Below are positions 49,001 through 58,090 of a DNA stretch of 64,000 nt, piece after piece (position 1 is the first letter of the stretch; every line of letters begins with the position of its first letter). This DNA comes from Chenopodium formosanum (Eukaryota; Streptophyta; Magnoliopsida; Caryophyllales; Amaranthaceae). The position numbers were made by a program, and so were the translations under genes. A model generated the notes under the pieces. That model worked only from the letters and a program-made list of their open reading frames with translations. It was not told the DNA's origin and searched no databases. The stretch spans positions 5,890,001 to 5,954,000 of the forward strand of contig CM044880.1 in NCBI GenBank assembly GCA_024500155.1, written 5' to 3'.

Positions 49001-51493
49001 GCCGATTTGAAGGAAACATTTGAAACCTTGAGAAAGTATCAAATGAAGCTGAATCCGGAAAAATATGTTTTTGGGGTGAGATCGGGGAAGTTTCTGGGCT
49101 TTATGGTCAGTGAACGAGGGATAGATGCGAATCCAGATAAGGTGAATGCAGTGCTTCAAATGAAACAACCAAAAACCATTCGTGATATACAGAGGTTAAC
49201 GGGCAGGATGGCAGGGTTAACCAGATTCATCAGCAAATCAGCTGATAAGGCTCTTCCGTTTTTTATGGTGCTGAGAAAGAATAAGGCATTTGAGTGGGGA
49301 AAAGAACAAGGTGATGCCTTGGAAGTAGTGAGGAACCATCTCAAATCTCTTCCCACAATTGCCAGGCCTGAGAAGGGAGAAATATTGCAGTTATACATCT
49401 CGGCATCACCAAAAACAGTAGCGGCCGTTTTGTTGGTCGAAAGGAAGAGACATCAACAACCGATTTACTTTGTCAGCCATGTTCTGAATGCGGCGGAACG
49501 AAGATACCCAGTTATAGAGAAGATGGCTTTAGCTGTATTAATAGCGGCCAGGAAGTTGAGACCTTACTTTGACGCACATCCGATAGAAGTCCTCACCAAT
49601 CATCCCTTGGAGAAGTCATTGCAAAAAATGGATACGTCTGGAAGGTTGCTTGCATGGGCAGTAGAGTTGTCGGAGTATGAGATAAGTTACAAGCCTAGAA
49701 CATCAATTAAGGCTCAGGCATTATCAGATTTTATTGTCGAAACCACATACACAGATGAAGAAGAGGAATTGGGGACATGGCAGGTATCAGTGGATGTATC
49801 AGCCACAGCAACGGGGGCAGGAGCCGGGGTTGTGATAACGGCCCCAGATGGAAAAATATTTGAATACGCCATGAAATTCAAGTTCAAGGCAACAAATAAT
49901 GAGGCCGAGTATGAAGCTGCAGTGGCCGGAATGCAGCTGTCAATAGCGGCAGAGGCAAAACGTCTAATTTTAACAACTGATTCTCAGCTGGTGTCAAGCC
50001 AATTTAGTGGGGAATACGAAACTCGAGAGCCGGCAATGGTGAAGTATTTGGAGAAGATGAAGCAATTAGCAGCTCAGTTGCAGTACTTTGAGGTTAAATT
50101 GGTTCCAAGATTGAAAAATGCTCAAGCAGATGCATTGGCAAGATTGGCAAGTTCAAGTTTCAATGACTTAGAAAGAACAGTAATGGTTGAGGTTTTAAGG
50201 CAGAGAAGCATAGATGAGATATCGGCGGATGTCTGCTGTGTTGAAGTGGGGGATCAATGGTATGATAAAATACTAGCGTACATCGTTCATGGAGTAGGGC
50301 CAACAGACAGAGGAGAGCTAAAAAGGTTACAGAAGGATAGTGTATGGTTCGTTATGTATCAGGGCCAATTGTATAAAAGGGGGTTTTCACTGCCGTTGCA
50401 AAGGTGCATAACGGATTCTGAATCGATAAAATTAATAGAAGAATTGCACGAAGGAAGCTGTGGAAATCACCTTGGAGCAAGGGCCTTATCCAGAGAGGCA
50501 ATGAGAAGGGGATATTACTGGCCGACAATGAATGTCGATGCAGTGGCTTATGTTAAAAAATGTGAAAAATGTCAAAAGTTTGCCCCAGTAATTAACTTGC
50601 CACCAAATGATCTGACTCCGATATTGAATCCAATCCCTTTTGCCCAGTGGGGGATGGATATCATAGGCCCGTTCCCATCGGCCACAGGTGGCAGAAAATA
50701 TCTAATGGTAGGAATTGACTACTTCACCAAGTGGATAGAAGCAGAGCCGGTAGCAAAGATCACGGCAGCAGAAGTGAAGAAGTTTATATGGAAAAATATC
50801 TTTACAAGGTTTGGGTTGCCGATGGCGATGGTTTTTGATCATGGAACTCAATTTGATTGCAAGCCGGTCAAAGATCTTCTAATGATGTATAAAGTGAAGT
50901 TTGCATATGCAGCAGTATGCCATCCACAGTCAAACGGCCAGGCAGAAGCAGCAAATAAGCAGATCATAACGGCCATAAAGAAGAAAATCGAAGATGCAAA
51001 GGGCTTGTGGGCAGATTTGATACCGGAGATATTGTGGGCAAACAGGACAACAATAAGAGAAGCCACAGGAGAGTCACCCTATAACCTGGTTTTTGGGACA
51101 GAGGCATTCATACCGGCAGAAGTTGGATTGCCGACATTCAGAGTTCAGCATTACTGTCAAGATCAAAATGATCTACTCTTGCGACAACAACTAGATTTTC
51201 TACCAGAGCTAAGAGAAAGAGCAGCCGTTAAGTCGGCTGCATTCAAAGAAAGAATGTCGAGAGCGTATAATAGAAGAGTATCTCATCGGCCGTTAAAGAT
51301 GGGAGATCTGGTACTACGAAGAACCGCAGCAACCGGTAAGGGAAATGAAGATGGGAAGCTAACTGCAAATTGGGAGGGACCTTATCGGATTAGAGATGTC
51401 GTCGTCCAAGGGTCATTTCACTTGGAAACTTTAGATGGAACAGCTCTAAAGAATGTTTGGAATTCAGCTGTATTGAAAAAATACTATGTGTAA
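46073..51493 (+). CDS. Gag-Pol polyprotein, Ty3/gypsy Tat-type, dual RNase H
   Basis: One uninterrupted frame of 1,806 residues encodes all proteins for cytoplasmic particle assembly, reverse transcription and integration. In order: Gag with the retrotrans-gag core (about 200-300: VFPTTLIGAAADWFNNLE); a zinc knuckle variant C-x2-H-x4-H-x4-C (about 418-431, YCMFHRDVGHYTEEC); aspartic protease LVDGGSSANVLF (about 573); reverse transcriptase (about 840-1015) with YVDD near 960; a first RNase H (about 1100-1220) whose usual acidic sites read YISAS and LTNHP; a second archaeal-type RNase H (from about 1239) with VSVD, NNEAEYEA, LTTDSQ and NAQADALAR acidic residues; integrase with a zinc finger (HEGSCGNH, CEKC) and catalytic D, D, E in WGMDIIGP, FDHGTQF and NGQAEAAN. 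The start is the first ATG after the PBS. It appears functional. Confidence 0.95.
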   Translation: MTGNNGTPVERPQVEIVDETHTLEDNQFHMPITPPAGGGEAEDPMAAFTPDELETAARVMSAMSRKRKEAEAARAEREAAQADRGALHRNQEEQYNQLENPSRRPRHESSVRTHTTLRQDEQSSSRVVSTRTQQQRSSQVEGQAVRTVVQLRASPFAQHILDQPMEKVKMPTCRYDGRGDPARFITSYEGHMMLYTNSDAVWCKVFPTTLIGAAADWFNNLEIGSVDSFEKLTEMFVGQYVSNSVRQRTSGELMAVEQKPDESLRDYIRRFNNEANTIPRLQQEIAVMALMNGLVDSDFKRYLTRKSLPTLAAAFSKAHDYIKSEELMKTSSRHVAAGKGPSQYEGTSSGGNRLRAPAPGRGGGSRQDTRPTRLPMRYSTYTPLNAPRAAIYSVNQNREDWSRPIPMKAKSRDVKKYCMFHRDVGHYTEECTQLKDNIEELIRKGHLTQYRLNTSRNQQPAQVAERQQIEARPERTQGRIVRQGDTGMPPLSTGRVDVITGGPIHGGTISGAKKHLAEHRHLVCALDVDNRPRPASIPQVVFTEEDARGVVFPHDDPLVLITRINGADVKRVLVDGGSSANVLFVQAFNEMNIGRQYLKPVSYPVIGFNGSTVRPEGSIVLPVRMGDGPQARDVMAEFLVVDVKSAYNAIIGRPIIHDMQAVVSTYHLAIAYVSNLGAVEKVYGGQVMSKACYVTALKNPVGNTAVPCNPTRESEPTVQDLAMKNFDARPEETPRPLPGGETVQVELQPGNPSRTVKVGADMDVETRCNLISLLRENADVFAFSASEMPGIHPEVMEHKLNVDRKFRPIRQKKRNFSTEKIEAIQAEVNKLLAAGFIEPCTYPEWLANVVMVRKPTGKWRMCVDFTDLNKACPKDCYPLPRIDRLVDSTSGHAMLSFLDAFSGYHQVSMHKADRNKTAFITDAGVYCYKAMPFGLKNAGATYQKLVDKIFEKQKGRNVEVYVDDTIVKSKNREDHVADLKETFETLRKYQMKLNPEKYVFGVRSGKFLGFMVSERGIDANPDKVNAVLQMKQPKTIRDIQRLTGRMAGLTRFISKSADKALPFFMVLRKNKAFEWGKEQGDALEVVRNHLKSLPTIARPEKGEILQLYISASPKTVAAVLLVERKRHQQPIYFVSHVLNAAERRYPVIEKMALAVLIAARKLRPYFDAHPIEVLTNHPLEKSLQKMDTSGRLLAWAVELSEYEISYKPRTSIKAQALSDFIVETTYTDEEEELGTWQVSVDVSATATGAGAGVVITAPDGKIFEYAMKFKFKATNNEAEYEAAVAGMQLSIAAEAKRLILTTDSQLVSSQFSGEYETREPAMVKYLEKMKQLAAQLQYFEVKLVPRLKNAQADALARLASSSFNDLERTVMVEVLRQRSIDEISADVCCVEVGDQWYDKILAYIVHGVGPTDRGELKRLQKDSVWFVMYQGQLYKRGFSLPLQRCITDSESIKLIEELHEGSCGNHLGARALSREAMRRGYYWPTMNVDAVAYVKKCEKCQKFAPVINLPPNDLTPILNPIPFAQWGMDIIGPFPSATGGRKYLMVGIDYFTKWIEAEPVAKITAAEVKKFIWKNIFTRFGLPMAMVFDHGTQFDCKPVKDLLMMYKVKFAYAAVCHPQSNGQAEAANKQIITAIKKKIEDAKGLWADLIPEILWANRTTIREATGESPYNLVFGTEAFIPAEVGLPTFRVQHYCQDQNDLLLRQQLDFLPELRERAAVKSAAFKERMSRAYNRRVSHRPLKMGDLVLRRTAATGKGNEDGKLTANWEGPYRIRDVVVQGSFHLETLDGTALKNVWNSAVLKKYYV

Positions 51494-52406
51494 TGAATAA
51501 CCCTTATTTTTTGAAGCTGATATCAAGACGGATATCGGTGATGAATGAAGAAGTATTCAGACAATGCGCATTCAAATAGGCACCCTCCATTTAACAGAAC
51601 ATCGTTAGATGGGATGGGCAGCTCAAAACCGCTTCCGTGAAGTTAACAGTTATGCAACCTGATCAGTTGTATACGTTAACTCACGAGGTTGCTGGTTCAA
51701 AATATAAATACCGGCCAAATCAATTCGAGTATATGCCGATATGAGGCATAGCTCAGAATGTGATCGCCGGGAGGGTACCTAACTGGCTGAAACACCAAAG
51801 CAGTAGGTGACCGGTGTTATAATCTGAACCATCAACAATCGGCCCAGTATACACAGCTCTACCACGACCTATGTATACTGAGGGGAGCACAGAGTATATA
51901 GTGATATGTTGTTTGAGAAATATTTAAAATAAGTATATAATGTTATCCATAGTATGATGGTAATTTTTAAGCTGTCAGGACCGAGATTTTGAGGTCTGAT
52001 ATCTTCGGAAGCGGCGTTTTTTAAGAAGTTTTCGACAGAAAGTTGTCAAATTTCAGACAAATTGTCAGGTAAAATTTTACTCTTTGCAAGTTCTTTTATA
52101 TATGCAGAAGTAGCAAGACAATATAACTGTCATAACGTTATAAGTACAAATAGAATGTAAAATTATAGGCAGAATACAAACACAGCTATGATAAAAAGTG
52201 TAGAAATCAACGACATAGTAATAAAAACAATAAAGTAGCAAATAAAATTGACAACCGACAGGCATCACCACAAAAAAGGGGTATATGCCGATAAGACAGC
52301 ATTGTCAAAATAAGTATTCATACAGAAGACAAAATCAAAGTTAAGGCTGATAAGGCCCAATAATACAAGACCCACAAGAGGATGTCGGTGATGACTGCCC
52401 GCCCCT
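51494..52406. other. Spacer between gag-pol and the antisense gene
   Basis: Non-coding, about 0.9 kb, where the sense 3' UTR and the antisense 3' UTR overlap. No clear repeat. Confidence 0.6.
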
Positions 52407-53935
52407 TCAAGATTGTGCATTCTCGGGCACCGGGGAATCAAGAATGCTGGGATTTTTGGGGCCGTCATCAGCAGTTGGCGCTAAATTATATAAGTCCTCT
52501 TCAGAGAACTGTTGCGCCTCGAAGCCGGAAGGGGTCTTGTAGGCTTCTTCACCGAAAGCCTTTTCAACCTTGGCCCAGTCATCCTTTTTCCAACCGGCAG
52601 CGTGGGCAACGCATCTCTGGGCAGCGGTCCAACCTCCATCAAAACGATCTTGGAGTTTGGCGCAGAACTCATCAGAGGCTAGATACCGGCCAACCGCTCT
52701 TTGCCGAATTCCAGGCTTGTCAGCTTCCATTCTTTGGACCTTTTCTTCAAGGTTCTTAATTTTGGTCCTGGCATCTCGGAGATCCTTCTCAACTGAGGGA
52801 AGGCGCTCAATGGCCTTGTTTTTCTCAGTGATCTGAGTCTTCAAGCTTTGCACCTCCAACTCAAGATTGGCAACCCTCTCAGCTTTCACCTTCAGCTCCG
52901 ACATTTCTTTGTCGTCTTTCTCTTTAATTTTCCTCAAGTCGTCCAAAGCTTTCTCAGCATTTGTGATGACTTCTTGCATTGCACTTTCGCTGGCGGAGGC
53001 TTGATGATGTTTTTCTTGATAATAACGGTACATCTCCACCAGCTCTGTGCCAGACATGACAGCCTACAAAAGTATACGTATATAGGTGAAAATAGGAAAA
53101 CCGATAACACTTCTTTAAAAGTAATAATAATATGATATAATTACCTTCATCATATTATGCATATGAGCAGCAGCAAGAGGGCCGATTGGACCAGCAGGTT
53201 TGTCCATCGGCAATGTCAAATTGCTTAACAGCCGATAACCGAGGTTCCCACCTTGCATTGGGTCATCGGTTATCATGGATTCGTTCCGGCCGACATCCAT
53301 GGCGGGTTGCCAGCGGTCGCCGGAGCGACCAGGAGGGACAGCAAATCCCTTCAGAACTTCATCTGGAAATCTTCCAGAGACTCGTTCGATCCATTGATTG
53401 GACCGATAAGTCAAAGCTGGGATGCTCGAGTCCGACCCAGCCGTTGTGGGAGCAATTGTGGTGGTTGCCTGAGGCTGACGAGGAGATTCAGCGGAAGTGA
53501 GATCTTCAATCTCAATACCCTGAATAACATTTTTTACAATGGCCTCAGGGCTTTTAACTTTGCTGACAGTCGGGGTCTTCTCAGGAACCGACTGCTCTTT
53601 ATTTTTCTCGGGCGCCGATTGATCCCTTCTCTTCTCGGCACGCCCTTCAGGTTGCCGAGGGCTAGAGATCACGATCCCACCTCGCCGATTGGCAAGAGGT
53701 GTAAGTTTTCTTTTCTTAGCATTCTCATCGGCCATGATCTCGGCTCTTCTTTTGGCACTAACAGTTGGAGCACGGCTGCAAATGGAAGCAAGGGTATCGT
53801 AAGGACTAGAAGCTTTGGGGCAGCGCTTAATAACCCTCTTCCCGTCAGGAGATAGGCCGAGTTGCTTATTGTCCAACTTGTCAATACCTGGAAACAAAAA
53901 GTATAACTTTAATCAGTTAAACAAGAATAGTCATT

Positions 53936-53975
<40 letters not shown>

Positions 53976-55481
53976 TAAAAAAAAAATAATAACGGCGCAT
54001 AATCAAATAAACAATACCGTAATCATCAGTCCAACACAGACCGACGCGAGATAACGGCGCGTTGCCCAGAATGTAACTAACATTCGGCACCCACACCGCA
54101 GGAACAAAGCTGACCTTGTCGTCACCTTCATCAAACTCAGAGATGTCAAAATGATTAACAGCTCTTTCCTCGTGTTTCCCAAGATCTCTCTCAGGAATCG
54201 AATCAAAACGGGGATGAGGTCGAAAAAAGGTCCTTCTCAGAGGGTAATCCTCAGGAACCGACATAAAAAAGAACCTTACTTGCCACCCCTTGCAACTTGT
54301 CAGCTTTGGGTGGACAGTGTATTTACGAGGTTGGGTGTACAAGGACCACCACCCATCCGACTGACCATCTCTCTTCAAAGTAATCAGTCGCCTAAAAGCG
54401 TTAAGGGTCAAAGGGTAATTTCGGTATAGCATGACCCAGATGGTAGCAATAACAGCCCGAATAGTAGGAGGAGTAACTTGAACTAAGCAGACGTTCCAGG
54501 CTTTCAAGATTTTTAGGGGTGTAGCGGAAAACGGAGGCCGAAGTCTAAATGCTTCATGTAAACGGCTACAGAGCCTGCAGGGCAATCTAATACTGAGGCT
54601 CCAGATGGGGGAAGTGACAACTGATACTCGTCAGGCAAGTTGTAGAATCTTTTAGCACGACGACAATAATCCTTCTCAATTGCCGTTTTCCTAAAGTCGT
54701 CGCTTATCTTCGCCTCGGCTACTTTTCCGTCTCTGGCGAGATTAATTGGTTGACGAAATTCAGCTCCGTCGGTCTCAGAGTTATAGCCCTCATCCAGACT
54801 TTCTTCTTGAATAACTTCTGCCGTTAAGTCGACAATATCGTCATCCCTACTCTCGTTGTTGACACTATCTTCTTGAGCCTCGTCATCCTTTAAAACCGAG
54901 TTTACGGCAGAATCGTGTACTGGAGATGTACCTTCCATAGGGTTTGCGGGGATATCGTCCACAGGCTCTTCTTCAGAAGAACTTACAACCTGACCTTGCC
55001 CAGGTCTCTTGCTAGATTCAGCTGTCTTAGCGGCCTCAGCGGCCTTAGCTGCTTTGGCGGCCTCAGCGGCTTCACGGGCAGCAGCTCCAGGCTGATAACT
55101 GGTACTCTTTACCCTTGGCATGGTGTTTATACCTATATTGCCAACGTTAGTGCCGTATTGATTAAAATAACGTCTCCCAGTAAAGTTGCGTAAGTGATAA
55201 CGAACACTAACAGGCTCAACCTCAAGAATTTCGGTATCGGCAGGGATGTCAGGGTTAGTAGGGTGAAAGGCACTTTCACGATGAGCGATAGTCCTATGTA
55301 TCATAAAAGTGCGTTTCTCTTCTTCAGAAGATAACGTCTCAAATGGGTAATCAATATTATCAGAAAGGGAAGATGAATTACCCAGGTTACTACCAGTTTC
55401 TTTGCCTAGGGATTGCCTAATTAAACGACGCCTAGCAGTACTAAGATTAGGGAAATTCTCTTCGACACTATCTTCCGACAT
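52407..55481 (-). CDS. Antisense spliced gene of the retrotransposon; PF04195-like 'gypsy-type transposon' protein, with frameshift
   Basis: Three exons opposite to gag-pol: 55481-54018, 53887-53145, 53063-52407. Introns of 130 and 81 nt have GT-AG borders, and the A-run (plus strand, 53938-53969) is the T-rich tract of the first intron. Frame is kept over both introns. In exon 1 the frame must shift once near 54514-54525 (a C-run then A-run); summed exon length is 2,864 nt, one short of a multiple of three. The product would be about 950 residues: acidic, Ala-rich N-terminus (EAAEAAKAAKAAEAAKTAES); a segment like plant 'putative gypsy type transposon' domains (SVAVYMKHLDFGLRFPL before the shift, TIRAVIATIWVMLYRNYPLT after it); a basic KR-rich middle; and a coiled-coil C-terminal part from MSGTELVEMYRYYQEKHHQA. 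Function unknown. Tat elements elsewhere are known to carry antisense frames here. Confidence 0.8.
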
Positions 55482-55910
55482 TTAACTTAAAAATGAGAAA
55501 ATAAAACAAAACATGCAAAATCAAGGGGTTAAGGAGTGGCAATACCTTCGACAACAATCGCTGATACGATGAACTTAAAGTAAGAAGTGATGGAGAAAGA
55601 AAGTGCGCTGAATATACTGCAAGGCGAACACCGAAATCAGGAAGAATCCGTCAAAAGCACTTTTTGTTGGAGAGAAATTGCGACTGAGAAAAGTTTGGAA
55701 GACAATGAAAATGAAATAAACAAAAAGACGAAAATTTTGGTCTAAAAAGAAAAACTGAAGAGTCAGTTGAAATGAAAGGCGGTTCAGAAATCCAACGGCC
55801 ATGGATCAACAATCAATATCAAAAAGCAACGACAGGATTTATGACACGTGTATAAAATTTCCCGCTTCAAAAAAAAAAAAAAAAAAAATAAAAACGGTTA
55901 TACTTCAACT
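55482..55910 (-). promoter_or_regulatory. Probable leader and promoter of the antisense gene
   Basis: On the minus strand a donor-like GTCGAAG/GTATTGCC (near 55548) and an acceptor-like TTTTTAAG (near 55486) just before the ATG would remove a short leader intron. A CACGTG G-box lies near 55844-55849 and the stretch after it is CT-rich. This is consistent with an internal antisense promoter but not proven. Confidence 0.4.
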
Positions 55911-55912
55911 TT

Positions 55913-56203
55913 AGACCTTGTCTGCTATCGGCACACAAGGTCACTTGGGGGGGAAAACGGAGTTTTTCGCTCCCAGGTATTTTGTAACAAGTAGACCTTG
56001 TCTGCTATCGGCACACAAGGTCACTTGGGGGGGAAAACGGAGTTTTTCGCTCCCAGGTATTTTGTAACAAGTAGACCTTGTCTGCTATCGGCACACAAGG
56101 TCACTTGGGGGGGAAAACGGAGTTTTTCGCTCCCAGGTATTTTGTAACAAGTAGACCTTGTCTGCTATCGGCACACAAGGTCACTTGGGGGGGAAAACGG
56201 AGT
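55913..56203. repeat. 80-bp tandem repeat in the retrotransposon 3' region (about 3.6 copies)
   Basis: AGACCTTGTCTGCTATCGGC begins at 55913, 55993, 56073 and 56153, an exact 80-bp period, and the copies look identical. Each unit contains CACTTGGGGGGG, almost the same as CACTTGGGGGGC at the polypurine tract before the 3' LTR. Such 3' UTR tandem repeats are known in Tat-type elements. Confidence 0.95.
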
Positions 56204-56522
56204 TTATACAAATATAAAACTTCTCAGCAAAAGAACATAGAGCTTAAATATAGACCTACAATACATATGTGCAAGCTAATTTGTCTGGATATAAATCAAG
56301 CAAACAAGTAAGATGAATTGTGACAAAGCCAAGACCACAAGATCAGTAGTAAAACTTTGTTAACAAGTGGTGCTTGACAGAGTACAAGAAACGTTGCTAC
56401 AATAGAATTTACAACACAAGGAAAACTCTGAAGAATGAGATATGGAACCCAAAGTTTGTTTCGTCGGAATCAGCTTGTTATTGATATAAACTGAGCACGA
56501 TGATGAATAATCATACGTCCTC

Positions 56523-56537
56523 ACTTGGGGGGCTAAT
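56523..56537 (+). promoter_or_regulatory. Polypurine tract region before the 3' LTR
   Basis: CTTGGGGGGCTAAT-type G-run directly before the 3' LTR start TGTATG. It primes plus-strand DNA synthesis. Confidence 0.75.
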
Positions 56538-57005
56538 TGTATGGGATGATATCTGACATGACCGATATCTTATGGAAAATCCTATATCTCATGAAAACAT
56601 GACCAGGTTTTAGTAATTATGAAGAAGATGCTGATATGTCACAGAATGAAGACATGTCGGCTCGCCGAAATTCAACACGTGGCAACAGAAGCTCAACACT
56701 TGGCGCAAAAGACTCTGCATGGATGAGAGCCACCTGTCAAGGTAAATTATTATAAATAGTAGGTAAGACCTCATTAATGAGGGCATGAATTACACTCTCT
56801 ATCTCTCTAATCTCTCTCTACATTTTCTCTCTCTTACTTATCTTCTTTTCTTAAACACTTTTCTGACTTTACCATCGGAGTGGTTATCCCCGGATCACCC
56901 CGGGGTTAGCTAACTTCTTCTCATTGTGTAGGTTCTCAGCTTGCCGATAGGGGTATCAGGATCTCAAGTTCAAGTTCTCTGTGGAGTCGGGATCAGACGG
57001 AAACA
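56538..57005 (+). repeat. 3' LTR (468 bp)
   Basis: Same length as the 5' LTR and, by eye, identical except for two A/G differences. It has the same TATAAATA (56751-56758). It ends GGAAACA, directly followed by the target duplication GAAAC. Confidence 0.97.
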
Positions 57006-57010
57006 GAAAC

Positions 57011-58090
57011 TATGGCTGCCCATCAACAGAATGTGATGGAGGAGACATCATTCTGTACAAGAAATGAGAGTGCGGGAAACTGATGGAAGCTCAATACTCT
57101 AGATAGAGTGTGGAATTATTTATTTACTGTTTTCTGGTTTGCGGGATTTCAAGTTTGTCAATGCACAATTTTAATAATTCTCGTAATTTTTTTTATTTTT
57201 TTTTTTTGTGAAGGTGTAAAAGCCGTAATATTGAAATGAACTAACAAACTTTATCTTTAAATTACAAAATGCAATGGTGTAGAATTTGTGTGAAATTGTG
57301 AACAATACAATATAAGAGTAAAATTTTGAATTTTGGTATTGGGATTGATAAGAAAATAAAGGAGAAAAACACAAATAGAACGTTAATGTAAGATCATAGG
57401 AGTATAATGATAACCAAACTAGTTGTGGCCTGGGTGATGCAATGATTTGTTAGAGTGTATTGTCAAATTGATTAGTTTGGGTTCCAAAAAGAAATGCATG
57501 CTAAAAATTAGCAAAAAATAGAAAAACAAATAATTAAAATTAAATACTTTATAAAACAGAAAATAAAGACATTCCACTAAAAGTAAAATCCAAGCAACCA
57601 CTCAACTTAGATTCATCAACCAACCTACCAATTGTAAATTCTCAAAAGAACTTGAATTTTAATAATTTTGACAATGATAGAGGTCCACATCTACAAAAAG
57701 GAAACACATAACTCTTGCCAAAAAAAGGTTTGAATAACATCTTTTTTATATTACTATTAGGGAAATTATAAGTTCCGTTAGGTTTATTAGGTTGAATTAA
57801 ATTGAATTTGAGATAAATTGTGTTGGGTTCTCAAGTAAAACTTGGATATTTAATTGATGAACTCAAGTTTAGGGTCGGGTATAGAACAATGTAGGTTGAA
57901 TCGAATCAGGTCTTATCAAACCAAGTTGAATTGAATCTGGAGTAACATCAAGTTGGGTCGAACCAAATCTTGGAAAATCTGTAGTCGAGTCAGTCACATT
58001 TGTTCGTGGGTCAAATTGGATTTCGAGTTGTTCGCGATTGGATGTGAGTTTCATCTAATTCACAAATGCTGAATTCGTATTGCACCTATT
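57011..58090. other. Intergenic flank right of the retrotransposon
   Basis: No gene-like frame. The part from about 57780 contains degenerate GGGTC/TTGAATTGAAT-type repeats, perhaps related to the tract at 2430-3600, and the same kind of sequence appears to resume after 59690. Confidence 0.5.

Larger units (their letters stand above)
45515..57005 (+). mobile_element. Complete Ty3/gypsy LTR retrotransposon, Tat lineage, with antisense gene
   Basis: An 11.5-kb element with 468-bp LTRs at both ends, flanked by identical 5-bp target duplications GAAAC (45510-45514 and 57006-57010). Order: 5' LTR, PBS, gag-pol (+), ~0.9-kb spacer, spliced antisense gene (-), 80-bp tandem repeat, PPT, 3' LTR. Gag-pol has protease, RT, RNase H, a second archaeal-type RNase H and integrase, the Tat (Retand/Ogre/Grande) arrangement. 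Only two LTR differences were seen, so the insertion is recent. gag-pol has no stop or frameshift, so it could still be mobile; the antisense gene has one apparent frameshift. Confidence 0.95.

Noticed and set aside
46139..51066. Minus-strand frames inside gag-pol
   Set aside because: They are shadows of the long plus-strand polyprotein, without coding features or introns.
52382..55193. Plus-strand frames between pol and the 3' LTR as an extra sense gene (env-like)
   Set aside because: The minus-strand frames are longer, spliced in phase and have domain-like content. The plus frames lack membrane or Env features.
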